64,000 bases of DNA from Atriophallophorus winterbourni (GCA_013407085.1 JACCGJ010025938.1:62001-126000); one strand, 5' to 3'. Counted from the stretch's first letter, positions 11,927 to 23,615 are shown. The notes: generated from the sequence alone by a model not told the origin. Numbers and translations: made by a program.

Positions 11927-13347
11927 GTCCATCATGCTACTCGAACAGAGCCGTGCCATACCGAGTGGTTTAGAGTATGAGGACGATCGGAAGTGTCTTA
12001 GACTCCTAATCAAAGATAGTTTGAGACGTGACCGTGAGTCTTGGTGGAAAGAACGCGCCTCGGAGATGGAAAGAGCGTCAGCCATGAGCAACATGAGGAG
12101 ACTTTACCAATTGATTCGTGTCTGTGGCCCTAAGCCGCAAGGTCTGAGTGAAACCATCCTCGAGGATGATGGCTCGCGCACAACGAGCCTTCACAGACGT
12201 TTAGAAAGATGGAGAGAATATTTCTCTCAGCAGTTTAATCAGCACCGTCCCTCAGACACCGCCGACATCCCTCAATCGACTTTGCAGTGGTCCGTGTCGC
12301 TAGCCCCTCCCAGTGTCGAAGAAATACGAAAAGAGATCCAACTACTAAAGCGACAAAAGGCGCCGGGCCCCGACGAGCTCCACCCGGTATTCTTCAAGGA
12401 AAGACGCGAGGCAGTCGTAGCAGAACTGCGCGAGCTGTTCTCAAAGGTTTGGGTGGATGAGAGGGTACCTGCCTCCTGGGGTGAATCGCTAGTAATACCA
12501 GTCCATAAAAAAGGAGCGCGGAACGAATGCTGCAACTATCGAGGAATTTCGCTTATTCCAGTGGTAGCTAAGATATTGGTCGCCATCCTCCTTCGCAGAC
12601 TTACCCCGATTCGTGAGGGCACTTCTCGCGAAGAGCAAGCTGGCTTCCGACCAGGGCGCGGATTTGTAGACCAGATCTTCGTTCTGCGACAGTTGCTAGA
12701 ACACCGTCACCTGTATCAGCGACCTGCAATTTGTGGTGTTTCTGGATATCAGAGCCGCCTTTGACTTGGTTGACAGATCCGCCCTATGGAACTGCTTACT
12801 TCGCAATGGAATCCCATCGAAGTACGTCGCTATCCTAAAGGACCTATACGCACACTCGATAGGGAGGGTAAGGGCGTACGATAGCCTTTCAATGCCATTC
12901 AGCACCACAACGGGTGTAAGACAAGGCTGTCCAATCTCCCCGTTCTTGTTCAATTTCGCCATCGAGGACGTCCTCCGGAGTGCTCTCAGTAGTTTCTCCA
13001 CGGGTGGCGTTGAGCTCCTTCCAGGTGAGCGGATTATGGACCTGGACTATGCTGATGATATTGCCTTATTGGGCGAAGACCCAACATTTATCCAACAAGC
13101 TTTGGATATGATGGCAATGGAGGCATCTAAGTACGGGCTGTTCTTCTCGCCAAGCAAGAGTAAAGTGGTCCTTCAGGACTGGTCTGGTGAACTTACAAAT
13201 TTTGCTATAAATGATGTGATTTTCGATCATGTTGAGCAGTTCAAATACCTAGGAAGTCTGGTGGTTGCTGGTGGTCGGATAGAGAAGGAAATCACGTCAA
13301 GAATTGCTAATGCCAGACTGGCATTCGCTAAACTTAAGTGCCTCTGA
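11865..13347 (+). pseudogene. Group D LINE reverse transcriptase (two frames)
   Basis: Linker and RT N-terminus in 11865-12764 (KAPGPDELHPVFFKE, VIPVHKKGARNECCNYRGISL, EEQAGFRPGRG), then after a frameshift near 12735 the palm continues in 12733-13347 (FLDIRAAFDLVDR, GVRQGCPISPFLFNF, catalytic YADDIALLGED). The C-terminal region (13348-13816) is further frameshifted but still shows the LPGW motif near 13740. Catalytic aspartates are intact; frameshifts disable it. Confidence 0.85.
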
Positions 13348-14020
13348 AAGAGACGTGATTTAAGCTTGGGAATTGAATGACGGATATATTCCACCTCGGT
13401 AAGGACAGTATTGCTATACGGGAGTGATGTTAGGAGGCTTGAGGTTTTCGACCAACGTTGTTTGCGTAGGATTGCTCACATACGGTGGCAACACCACGTT
13501 TGCAATTCTGAGGTCAATTCTTAGGAAGCAACGGCACTAGTGTTCAGACAGCCATTAACCGACGTCGCCTCCACTGGTTGGGGCACGTCCTGCGCATGAA
13601 ACCCGAATGGTTACCACGCCGAGCGCTTTATGCGTCAGCTGGTACAGACTGGAAAAAAGTGGCTGGCGGTCAGCCACTAACATGGAAGAGTGGCTTGAAA
13701 AGGTCTCTTCTGGTCTAGCTAGGGTTGGACGAGCGCGCTTGCCTGGATGGAGTGCAAGAGAAGGGGAGAGTGTATGGCTCGACACATTGGCAACGATGTC
13801 AATGAACCGACATTAATGGAAAGTGTGCATCATCTCTATTACTCCCTGACATTCTCTGCTGTTCAAAAACTTTATCAAAAAATTCAAAAAAATGAAGTGT
13901 GTAAATGGACAAAAAATTACCCACTGTTTATTTTCTCACTGTTTCTACCCGAATTGTACCCCCCTTCTCGCTTTGTACATCTCATTGTTTATGTTGAACG
14001 GCACCATATCTGTATCAGAT

Positions 14021-14024
<4 letters not shown>

Positions 14025-14060
<36 letters not shown>
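14025..14060 (+). repeat. AT dinucleotide microsatellite (LINE tail)
   Basis: Uninterrupted alternating AT of about 36 bp at the 3' end of the group D LINE; probably its native tail. Confidence 0.9.
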
Positions 14061-14061
<1 letters not shown>

Positions 14062-15015
14062 TGGTGGAACGCCACGCATTTCGTATACCAACTATCGTTG
14101 TATTCCTCGAAATCCGAGCGGCATTCGATTCAATCGATCGCGAAATCTTTGGAGCTGTCTGCTGAGACATGGAGTGCCCGATAAGTTTGTTTGTCAAACT
14201 TCGGGCAGGGTTCCGTCCGCATGGATCGACGGCCAATGGTCTTCCTCGTTCAATATCTTCAGCGAGGTGCGACAGGGTTATCATATCTCGTCGTTCCTTT
14301 TTAACTTCGCGGTCGGCGATGCCCTAAGGAAAGCTTTAGCTGATCTGGTGGGCGCAGGTGTTGAACTTCTGTCGGGAGAGAGAGTTACTGATCAAGAGTA
14401 TGCGGATGTCATCTCACTTCTGGGAGATGACCCTCATTTTATGCATCAAGCCCTGGACTGCCTGGCACTTGATGCTTTGCGCCTAACAAGTGTAAAACAC
14501 TTACCCAGGATCGGAGCGGCTCTCTTCCGAACCTAACTGTGCGATGTCAATCTTGAATCGGTCGACAGCTTTGTTTACCTTGGTAGTTGTATCTCACATC
14601 GTGTTCGCAAAGCGGATGCAGCGTTTGCTAACCTTCGCCACTTGTTGCGTTGACACGATGTTTCACTCTATACTAAAGGCCGAGTGTACAACGCAGTGGT
14701 GCGTGCTACACTCCTTTATGGGTGCGAAACCTGGTCTATCCGAGCGGAAGATGTCCGTCGGCTTTTTGTTTTTGATACTCGTTGCCTGCGTAAGAATGCT
14801 CGCGTTCGTTGGCAGCATCGTGTTAGAAATATAGATGTCTGCAAGCGGGTGTTAGGACCAGGTGGCCACGGGCTGAGAGAAATGCCGATGCTTGCTCGCT
14901 TGCGATGGTTGGGACGTGTTTTAAGAATGCCTACTCACCGTTTCGCAGAGCCTGGGAGAAACAACCGGGTGGCCAGTCCATGACGTGGCGCGTTGGGATG
15001 AAGAAACTCACCGTT

Positions 15016-15142
15016 GCGCATATATATATATTTACACAATCATTTAAAAATGAAAAAGTGCCACCCAAAAGGTGGTTTTGTTTTGTTTGTCTTTGTGCAG
15101 TCGCGCTTTACTTTGGTGTTTTAGGCTAAAACAGTTTTACAT
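15016..15142 (-). mobile_element. 3' terminal scrap of a group D-type LINE
   Basis: 15016-15075 is the reverse complement of the LINE end at 25985-26042 (AT tail, TTTACACAATCATTTAAAAA). It is inserted in reverse in the group J LINE. The remainder up to the SX copy is T-rich and unassigned. Confidence 0.6.
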
Positions 15143-15145
15143 TAA

Positions 15146-15325
15146 TTGGCCAGAGGTAGTGAGCTGTATGCTTAAACATGCAGGAATCTCACTACCATTT
15201 CCTTTTTTTTTCTTCGTAATATCTGTCTAAGTCTGGGTAACCTGACAGTATCTTAGCCCACTTGCAGCCTCTGACTGTTCGGTTCCTTGCCTGGATCTAG
15301 CTTGTGCTTTCATACCATACTATGG
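15146..15325 (+). repeat. SX SINE, 5'-shortened
   Basis: SX from the GGTAGTGAG hairpin arm to the CATACCATAC end, inserted in group J. Confidence 0.8.
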
Positions 15326-15680
15326 CGCGTGTCGTTGGGCGTATTTGTTTGCATGGATGGGTCCAAAAGATCCTCCTAGTAGTTGGCTGCAAACAGAGGT
15401 CAGAGGCGCCAGTTTATTTTATTGTGTCCTAATCTTTTATCCGGTATATTATATTTGATGAATAACAAGACAAAAAACAGTCGCATGCAGTGGAACTACA
15501 AAAACAAGCTGCTTTTTGCGCATTTCCTTTTGCATATTCCGCTTTTCTCTTTTTCACCTGCTCATTCATCTGCCTTTCCTGCTTCGTGTTGCTTGTCACT
15601 TTTTCTGGCTCCAGACTTGTGCTTTACGATGGTGATGATATTTGATCGATACTTCATATCCCGGGCCGAAATCCTACTTG

Positions 15681-15890
15681 CTGTTCACAATTATGTGATG
15701 TAAAGCCCCGAAGACATATTAAAGCCAGAAGTTGGATAAAGACTGGCATAAAGCTTGTTCTGCTGTGGTTAGAGCATAAAGTACGCACACCGTTTTTGAA
15801 AATATATGTGGTTAAAGATTCTCCCAGACTTGAGAATAGTTTCCGTTTTTCATATCTGATATAAAAAGGTCAACTAGTGGGCTTATGTAT
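15681..15890 (+). other. Unassigned segment
   Basis: Between the group J LINE 3' end and a faint SX remnant (15895-15940, AGCCTGGTTCAAGCAAAGTGCCGC on the + strand). No coding signal seen. Confidence 0.4.
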
Positions 15891-15949
15891 GAATGAATGA
15901 AATCACCAGCCTGGTTCAAGCAAAGTGCCGCGAAGTCATTTACTGCTGC

Positions 15950-16265
15950 TAGTCCATCAGAACTCTATACCTTGAATCTTTTTATTAATTCGATGTCGAG
16001 TTTTATTTCCGCTTCGCTTAGAGGCATCGGATCAACTGGCCATCTACACAATATGTAATGGATGGCAATGAGTTACGTGCTCTTGGTTGGCTAACTTGTT
16101 TATGAAAATGCTCTTCTAAACGAGACAAACGTCGCTGTTTGTTAGTTATTAAAGCACCACCATCCTCTGTAATTTTCTGGCTGACTCCAATGGTTTAGAG
16201 CCTGTACATAAAATCGGTCTCCAGACGTTGCTCAAGGCGTGATCGATGCATCCTCTATCGAGGCT
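15950..16265 (-). pseudogene. FN-LINE linker/RT N-terminal fragment
   Basis: On the - strand, about 16200-16080 encodes a linker block of FN-LINEs (ITEDGGALITNKQRRLSRLE), equivalent to the IAEIDGTLITNKNRRLSRWA region in the group I LINE. Isolated fragment. Confidence 0.6.
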
Positions 16266-16461
16266 AAATTTTGCATGCTCTTCACAGATCTATGGTTCTC
16301 TGTGTGATGTAATGATCCGAAAATATGAAGCAAGAAGTTTTGTAATGATGGGTGAAAGGTTTATTCCTCGCGTTGTTTACGCTTAAGGCGCTATTTTTTT
16401 CTCTTGTTGTCTCGCTGACTAATAGTTTTAGAAAATTTAGACCAAATTGTGTGTGATGTGA

Positions 16462-16700
16462 TGTGAAAGCACAAGCCTGATGCAGGCAGTGCCGCACAGT
16501 CATAGACTGCACGTGGGCTGAGATACTGTCAGGTTGCCCAGGCCTAGACAAATATGACAAAAGAAATAGAAAGAAAATAGAAATGGAAATGGTAGTGAGA
16601 CTCCAGCGTGTTTCAGCATGGAACTCACTACCGGTGGCCAATCAATTTAGCACGATGTTAGCCGCACAGCACATAAATACTGCACGCTTGCACACCCGTG
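16462..16700 (-). repeat. SX SINE, near full length
   Basis: SX on the - strand with both halves present, next to the 3' side of the BEL/Pao remnant. Confidence 0.85.
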
Positions 16701-17162
16701 CAGACTAGACCAAATTAGCTGAAACAGTCTCTAGACGTTGCCTGAATTGCTCGCTGCCTCCCTTTCCTCAACATTTTGCGGCGACCACGCTTTCCGGTCT
16801 TATCGAGTTCTAAGCTTCAGATTATTTCGCATGTGTCGTTCAGCATTTTATCGCGAACCATAGACAATGTTTCGCCTATCTTCCAATAAATATCGTGTTT
16901 ATCTTATTGTCTCGTTTCTCATGTGGAACACTCGTATCTGTATTTAAGATGGAATTTATGAGGCAGCCGTATTTAAGCTGTTCTAGAGTGTTTGTTGAGC
17001 TAAGGTGAGATTTCGTCCAGTGTACTTCTGGAACAATAACTCCCAATAAAATACGAACCGTTTTATCCGGAATGCGAGTTAACTTGACGTCGGATAAGTG
17101 ACTCAATTGCGTCAATAATGATTCTTCGGGAATTGTCACCTTTTTAACGGGAAGAGAATCCA

Positions 17163-18197
17163 TCACGTACGCCTGATCGACATCAACTTTGGTGCCATCA
17201 TACAGAGATTGAATGACAAATGACGTGATGGCAGTTTTTGCTTGCGTGTACCATGCACCGAGGTAACGTCAACATAGGCTGGCGCATCTGACAGCCCTAA
17301 TTCCTCGGCTAAGTCAGCTGTCACCAATGTCGCATCCGACCCGTTATCCAGAAGTGCATTCGTATAAACTACTCCGTTCGGACCTACTACCCTCACTGCA
17401 ATAATGGACAAGAAACTGCTACATCTTTGAGTGCTTGTCGAATTAATCTTCATTGCGTATTCACGCTGAACGGTACGATGTAAGAGCAGGTGATGTTTAC
17501 CCTTACAACCATCTTTCCCACATCCTGAAGCTTGTCTGCAGTCAGCTGCTATGTGGTTTGCTTGAAAGCAGTTGAAGCAGAGTTTAGACATTCTAAGTCT
17601 GTTAATCCTTTCAGCATAAGACAGACTGCCGAACGATGTACAATTTTGTAAACCATGTGTCATGGAGCACTGTGGGCATCGCGATGACTCATTTGTTGAA
17701 GTGACATTCAATCGAATTCTTCGAGTATTCACATGTGTCAGTGAACCAGCCTTCGTTTCACGCCCACTAGCTAAAGCACCGAAACAGCTAGTAGCCATTG
17801 AGACTTGTCTCTCCAAGAAACGAACTAAGTCCCCAAAGGTGGGCTCTCCGTCAAATCGAATGATTTCATCCACGCACTCAGCCCACTTGTAACGCAAATG
17901 TTTTGGTAAGCGCTCGACAATTAACTTCAAATTTGTCGTATTGTTTAGTTCGCTCAAGCGATTCAACTGTCCAAGAGCAAGCTCGCAATTTCGCATTCGT
18001 CGTGCCAATTTTTGCAGGGAACTAATATCATTCTGGTTGATTATGTCTCCATTAAGAATTTCCCTTAAGAAAGACTGCACAATATCATGCGGGCGACCAA
18101 ATTCCATTTTTAAAATACGTCGCGCTTGGCAATATCCCTCGCTATCCGGGAGGTAAATACAATGTTCAATTGCGCTCTTCGTATCGCCAACGCAATA
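17163..18197 (-). pseudogene. BEL/Pao gag C-terminal region with zinc knuckle and protease
   Basis: Open frame on the - strand. It holds a capsid-like region (YLPDSEGYCQARRILKMEFG), the CCHC knuckle CFNCFQANHIAADC, the BEL-typical second Cys/His cluster with GKHHLLLH and the retropepsin-like motif LLDNGSDATLV followed by AEELGL. The usual protease triad is Asp-Ser/Thr-Gly; here Asn replaces the middle residue, which may weaken or abolish activity. The extra N-terminal 46 or so codons seen if the frame is read back to 18335 come from the inserted SX copy and are not part of gag. Confidence 0.8.
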
Positions 18198-18469
18198 ATG
18201 TAGCAAGTACATTATTGCAATTGCACGGATGTGCAATCGTGCAGCATTTCTGTGCTGTGCGGCTAACATCGTGCTAAATTGATTGGCCAACGGTAGTGAG
18301 CTGCATGCGAGTACACGCTGGAGTCTCACTACCATTTCTATTTCTACTTACCCCGTCATATCTGTCTAGGCCTGGACAACCTGACAGTATCTTGACCCAC
18401 GTGCAGTCTCTGGCTGTGCGGCACTTTGCCTGGATCAGGCTTGTGCTTTCATACATGTAGCAAGTACAT
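18198..18469 (+). repeat. SX SINE with 15-bp target-site duplication
   Basis: Full SX copy (18213-18454) flanked by perfect direct repeats ATGTAGCAAGTACAT at 18198-18212 and 18455-18469. It interrupts the BEL/Pao gag. The duplication length is typical of LINE-driven target-primed insertion. Confidence 0.95.
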
Positions 18470-19226
18470 CAACTTGCGATTTTCGCTAGTGACGCGGTCA
18501 TCGACAGTCAGTTCGAAGGCTTTGATAAATTTGCAGAAATCTATTGGATTGCCATCGAACCTTTCAATGTCTATCTTAGGCAATCCGTCAACATGCGTAT
18601 CATAGTTTCGCCTCGGGCCCGCTGCATTCATCGGAGCCTCACGCAACATCGAACTAACGGAAACCGGACTCCCAACCATAGTTTGTCGTAAGAGGCAGAT
18701 TTTGTCTTCACGCATCACAAAAGAGTCGGCCGATATCACACTTAACATCTTCGTCGGATGAATCGAAATCATGCATCATCTTACGCTTAGCATCTAGACT
18801 GCGCCTGCGCATCTCCAGCACTTTCATTTCAATAGCTAACTCTTCGTCGTGTACTTCCTTAGCTAACTGCCGACGCTGATCTTTTCGCGATTTGACTGCA
18901 TTAGAACTTACACTACCGGCGTCATCTAACCTAGGATGACGGTGCTGGTTAGAAATTAAGGTAGCGGAAGTGACAGATAAATTATTACAATTTTCAATGG
19001 AATGAGATGAGAGCATAGGAAAATACAGAATCATGAAAATGCGAGTTAGAAAGTTCAGTACTAGGGAGTTCAGGAATGGGAACGGGGTTCAGGGTAACGT
19101 TATTCAAACAGTTAGACGACTTGCCAGATCTGGTTCTAGGCATATTTGAAGATGAGATATTCTCCGTCGTGTGAACCAAATGTCGAGCCAAAAATCCAGC
19201 GATGATCGAAGGATTCTCCATGCAAT

Positions 19227-19440
19227 GGTATAAAGCACAAGCCTGATGCAGGCAAAGTGCCGCACAGTCAGAAACTGCACGTGGGCTAGGATACTGTCAG
19301 GTTGCCCAGGCCTAGACAGATATGAGGAAGAAAATAGTACAGAAAATGGTAGTGGGACTCCACCGTGTTTCAGCATGGTCAATCAATTTAGCACGGTGTT
19401 ATCCGCACAGCACAAAGTACTGCACGATCGCACATTCGTC
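19227..19440 (-). repeat. SX SINE with internal deletion
   Basis: SX on the - strand; the middle hairpin segment is deleted around 19375. It lies at the start of the BEL gag. Confidence 0.8.
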
Positions 19441-20904
19441 TCATTGTCAGCAACATAGTTTCATGCTCAAAAGGCGCATTGATGCTTGGATGGTGTCTAC
19501 TGCAGATATGCAAACGCCACAACCCAGTCTCCATGGGATTCATCACCAGTGGTGCATTAATGTCACTCTCGAATGATTGCGTGTTTAATTCCAGATGTAG
19601 GAACATCATCCCAGCATGTTGGTGCCTCCGCCGCTACAAATTTCTTAGCTTTTCAAGTCCAATCATTCACATCTAGTTACGGTTTTAGTTTTTCCTGATT
19701 GTGTGCCAAGTAAGCATTGGGTGTTGGTACTGGTTTAATGCTGACCCTGGAAAAGAAGAATATCAGCCTCCCATTCTTGTTAGTTGTCACCATTCCGTCA
19801 TTGAAGCCAGGGCCCCTATTATTGAGAACAGTTCTATGATGATAGAAAGCGACGGATTGTTAAATCATCGTGATGTCTCATTCAAACAAGTAAAACGAAT
19901 ATCGCTCTATTATTCTATCCTCTTCACTGAGCATAAAAGCCTAACTCAACAACAAAATCCCAGCAAGATTGATAACGCATTAGACGTTAAGATGCAGACT
20001 ATGATAAAAAAAACCTAATACCATTGAAACAAAGAACTGGAACAAGCAACGACGCTTACCAAAATGCTCCAGCGCGCATGGCGAGAAGTCTTCCCTTGAC
20101 CCGGAAAGCGACTTGAGAATCAAGGAAATTCCCCAATATGGAGTTACGCGCAAAATCCCAGGTATTTCAGAACCAACGAGGATTTGTCAATAAAAGCGGT
20201 ACTATATTGAGACAATCAAAATAACTAAAAAACACCTCAATTATTGGGTTAGATCCGTGTCAATGTCAAAAACAATATCGTGTACGTACCAAGTTACGTA
20301 CACGAGTCAAAATCAAATCAAGTTCAACTGTCCGACCGTCCCACGCAATCGAAATTACGACAAATTGTGCGTAGTAAATCAAGGTCAAAATAAGCAAAAG
20401 GGTCCGTAACGCAATAGGATAATGACAGGTCAGAAAAATAGTGTGGAAGGCGATATTTACGGAACAGAAAGAAACAACACCAGGATTCTCTCCATTTGCA
20501 AGGCGGTCGAGCTCTCTTTTAATACAACCGTGCTGTCCCTAGAGTGACGAGAGAAGTGATTTACCCATTTTCCATCTGTTTTTGTTTTGTTGACAATCGG
20601 ATTATCATATAATGACTTAATGGGCATTGTTTTAAGTTTGTTTAGATCGATGGATTTTTTGTTTCAATCACACTTAACAAGAAAATTACCAGTATCGGCA
20701 GAATTTTGGATACCGAGGCTAATTTTAGTCAAATAATTATCTGTGCATCGCCTAGCAATATGTTGGACCTTATTTCTAGCTCTTATAAGATGGTTTATCG
20801 GTTATCAGCCATATTACTAAGATTTCCAACTAATAAAAACCTTCGCCTAAGCAAACGAATATTTGTGTTCAGGATAAGCTCTGTGACGAGCATCATAATT
20901 GTTT
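19441..20904 (+). other. Unannotated segment with one short palindrome
   Basis: No credible coding region. A perfect 11-bp inverted repeat with a 6-bp spacer lies at 20278-20305 (TCGTGTACGTA ... TACGTACACGA). Remainder unassigned. Confidence 0.5.
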
Positions 20905-21360
20905 GTTCGAGTCAGCTTCTCTAGCCTTTGCACAACCAAGTGCGACCTGCAAGGCAGCAGGGAGTGTCAGAAAGAGGTGGTATGCACCAACTAACAGTCT
21001 ACCAGACTCTGTTCCAGATTTTTCCTCAGGGTTTTCTGCCGAAGCCTTTCCTGCGATCGGGTATCCCGCAAGGCAGTGGAAGATTAAAATCAAGGTTTTC
21101 CTCCCCTTCGATGAAATGCCCTCCCAGGCTAACGAGCTCCATCTGCCCGAAGCAAACTGGTTTTCAGGCGCCAGTCACTCGCCCCTTCTCCTGTTGGTAG
21201 AAGCAGTTCCGCCGGGCTCGGGGAGCCACTCGTGCAGACCAGAAGCTGGACTTAGTTGTCAGAGGCTATTTGAGACGCGCGCCATATGGGAGCATTTTAT
21301 AAACAGTGGGAGCTTATCCCCACTGCCACCCCTGGCTATGACAACCTTTGGAACTCACTA
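20905..21360 (-). mobile_element. Isolated RTE-type leader module
   Basis: On the - strand this matches the 5' leader of the full-length RTE at 22783 (GGTTGTCAxxGCC, TAGCCTCTGACAAC, CGGCGGAACTGCTTCT, GACTGGCGCC) and the module at 42093-42676, but no endonuclease or RT follows. It stops after CTCGAACAAAC, before the distinct 3' part seen at 42.6 kb. Confidence 0.7.
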
Positions 21361-22770
21361 ACTAGTTGGTTGCTTTCTTATCAATATGTTCAGTGTGACT
21401 TGGATTTCGTGCGTCTGATCTAAAGTTCATGCTCAGAATGTAGTCTCGCAATTATTCCGCTTACGATATGAGCCATAAGCGACTGCAAATAATTTTGGTC
21501 ATTTGTTTGCACTGCACTTTCACTTGATCTATCCATTGTCAATGATGGTTTTCCAGTCAACTCTCAGGTATTCCTTCGCTAAATCATTAGTTTTTGCTTT
21601 CATTTTCAACTGATTTTCACGCCATCAGTTTTCTGTACAAACCTTTAGTTACTTAATTGAATATGTGGTGGTTCAGTACACAACAAAAAACACCACAAAT
21701 GTTATAAAGTTGCGGTTACATACATTAATGGCGTATCAATTGCATTGGGTATTTCTTTAACCCTTGTGTATATGTTTGCCCTCTCGCTTCGTACAAATAA
21801 TTTCTATGAAACTTTTCAGCTGTTCCGAAGAATCGCCCTCGAACTTTTGAACCGTGAGAACCCTGCACCTCGACATGATGACTGTATCCTTTTTGTTTTT
21901 ACCTGGAATCGTCTTTGATTATCTGAATTGATTCAGTAACAATTAGATGGTTTTAGTTGACAGTTTTAGCGAAATTGCGTCATTCATGTCCCGTTTCGCC
22001 AATTGAACGTTTGCTAACCACATCCTGCGACTGTTTTGCTTTGTTTGCAGCTTGAATTAGCTGGCATGCTTTTAGTGTACAACCTTTCTGTTAGGTCAAG
22101 AGTAGCTTTACGTCCTGTTGGAAATTAAGCTTGTTTCTCGGTAATGAATACTTTGTGGTAGTCTGTTTTTTCCGTGTCTGCTCAACCTGAGGTACAGTTT
22201 CTTTAGATGTGTGATGCAGTGAATGGCAAAGTGTGGCCAATTTATTGATTCAGTAGTTCAAACATTTCATTTGAATGGTCTTCGCGATTGTCCCCGAAAT
22301 CACGTTTCATGTTTCTTACACACTCGAATCCGGTTCTGTAATCCTTAACATGATTCATCCACGTTTGTTTTCATTAGTGATTGAGATCAAGTTGCACGAT
22401 ACCGCTAAGGATGCTGATCACAATCAGCGTCGATGTGTCTGTTAATTCATGAGTACGTATATGTCTGTTCCGCCCTTGCTAGCTTTTGGTTTGTGCTAAC
22501 CCTATGCTTCGTTTGGTGTGTGGTATTGGGTGTTTCCGGATGGTCCACTTTTAACCTTGTCGTGTTGCACATGTGGCTCGGGTAGATTTTGAGTTTTATT
22601 TTTTGTTTTGTTTGGCCGTGGTCGTGTATCATACATATATGGTGTATGTGTATTCTAAATAATCGGGGTTTATAAATAGGTAAAATAAAATAAATAGTAG
22701 ATGCATTGAGATACGTTTGCATTAAATCACAATCTTGCGAGCTGGCAAAGTTCATCAAAATCACTGACCT
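21361..22770 (+). other. Unannotated segment
   Basis: AT-rich, with no RT, gag or domain-like frame on either strand and no match to the repeat families defined here. Confidence 0.5.
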
Positions 22771-22782
22771 CATGCTGAAACA

Positions 22783-23615
22783 GGTTCCAAGGTTGTCACG
22801 GCCGGGGCGGTTTTGGGGATAAGCTCCCAATCCCAAAAATGCTCCAATGGCCTGCGTCTCATATAGCCTCTGACAACCAAGTCCAGCTCCTGGCCTGCAC
22901 GCGTGGTCCTGTGTGACCCGGCGGAACTGCTTCTACTGACAGGAGAAAGGGCGAAGGCGGCTGACTGGCGCCTCAAAACCAGCATGCTTCGGGCAGGTGG
23001 AGCTCGTTAGTCCATGAAGGCGGCCCACCTAGGGGAAGGAAAACCCTTATCTCAAACCTCCACTGCCTTGTGGCTACATCCATTCATGGAAAAGGCTTCA
23101 GGAGTCAACCTCGAGGAAAAATCCGGAGCCGGAGTCCCGTTAGGCAGTCCGAAGTTTATTCAACTTCGTCCTGCCAGCTCCTGCGACGGCATCGTTGTCC
23201 AAACGTATCAGCCTAGCTGTTCCTTTGGTTCCAGTGGTGCCGTGGAGAGGAAGCACTTGCTGCATGGGCAACAGCTAGTTCTCCATATTGAACTGCCCTG
23301 GCGTACATCACAACGCACAAATGGAGAGGACACTCCATTCCGCTTCTACGGAAAATAACACGGGAAGCAGCAGATACCGGTTAAAAGCTATGGCTCGACT
23401 GGCGTAGAGCTAAGTGCCTGGGGCTGCTTTCGACGGTGGGACAGACTTCCAGGTCTCATTTGACGGCTACCGCCCGACTCGAGATGGGCAGCCCACAGTC
23501 AATAAGGTGCCGTCTCGCCACGGTCTGCTATCCTCATTGGGTGCATGGGATTAGGAATCAACCGACAAGCAGACTGTATTTTTCCACACCAGCGAATCGA
23601 AATACCAAACAATAA
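22783..23615 (+). promoter_or_regulatory. RTE 5' leader
   Basis: About 830 bp of GC-richer non-coding sequence before the endonuclease ATG, likely carrying the internal promoter of the LINE (inference from LINE biology). Its first part also occurs alone at 20905-21360 (-), 42093-42676 (+) and 50525-50735 (-). Confidence 0.55.

Larger units (their letters stand above)
10746..14060 (+). mobile_element. FN-LINE group D, nearly full length
   Basis: About 3.3 kb: short leader, endonuclease frame (10871-11926), RT frames (11865-13347), a frameshifted C-terminal region to about 13816, a 3' UTR and a terminal AT dinucleotide tail (14025-14060). A related 3' end with AT tail is at 25880-26042. The coding part is broken by a few frameshifts, so the copy is likely inactive. 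Clade is not assigned: it is an APE-endonuclease LINE, perhaps within the RTE or CR1 groups. Confidence 0.8.
14061..15680 (+). pseudogene. FN-LINE group J, 5'-truncated, interrupted
   Basis: Starts inside the RT palm (FRAAFDSIDR-like block), then VRQGYHISSFLFNFAV and a damaged catalytic box, YADV in place of YADD (about 14398-14410). The post-RT region follows (YGCETWSIRAEDVRRL, HRVRNIDVCKRVLGPGGHG). At about 15016 it is broken by a reversed LINE tail and an SX copy, and resumes at 15326 with the C-terminal MAANRGQRRQF block and the 3' UTR. The 3' end (about 15620-15660) contains the stem-loop TCTGGCTCCAGACTTGTGC, which resembles the SX 3' end. Confidence 0.72.
16870..19225 (-). mobile_element. 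BEL/Pao-class LTR retrotransposon remnant (gag and protease part)
   Basis: On the - strand, gag starts near 19143 (MPRTRSGKSSNCL), passes through frameshifts near 19030 and 18710 with a basic coiled region, and runs to 18470. A 242-bp SX copy splits it; it resumes at 18197 and continues through the nucleocapsid zinc knuckle and aspartic protease to about 16876, where a further frame has LGVIVPEVHW, the segment preceding RT in BEL elements. RT, RNase H, integrase and both LTRs are absent from the recognisable sequence. SX copies flank both ends. Confidence 0.8.

Noticed and set aside
13892..14184. Frames with Tyr-Ile repeats around the AT microsatellite
   Set aside because: They are translation of the AT tail of the group D LINE.
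14000..15130. Telomere-like or centromere satellite
   Set aside because: The only tandem arrays are short microsatellites at LINE ends.
16461..16700. SX copies considered as miniature inverted-repeat DNA transposons
   Set aside because: No terminal inverted repeats; duplications vary from 11 to 15 bp and copies are truncated from one end only, which fits retroposition.
20903..21361. 152-codon frame in the + strand with proline/serine-rich composition, possibly a host gene
   Set aside because: The interval matches the RTE leader module on the opposite strand at three other sites, all non-coding.
23014..23358. 114-codon frame upstream of the RTE endonuclease as a possible ORF1
   Set aside because: Equivalent leader copies at 20905, 42093 and 50525 do not keep this frame, so coding is not supported.
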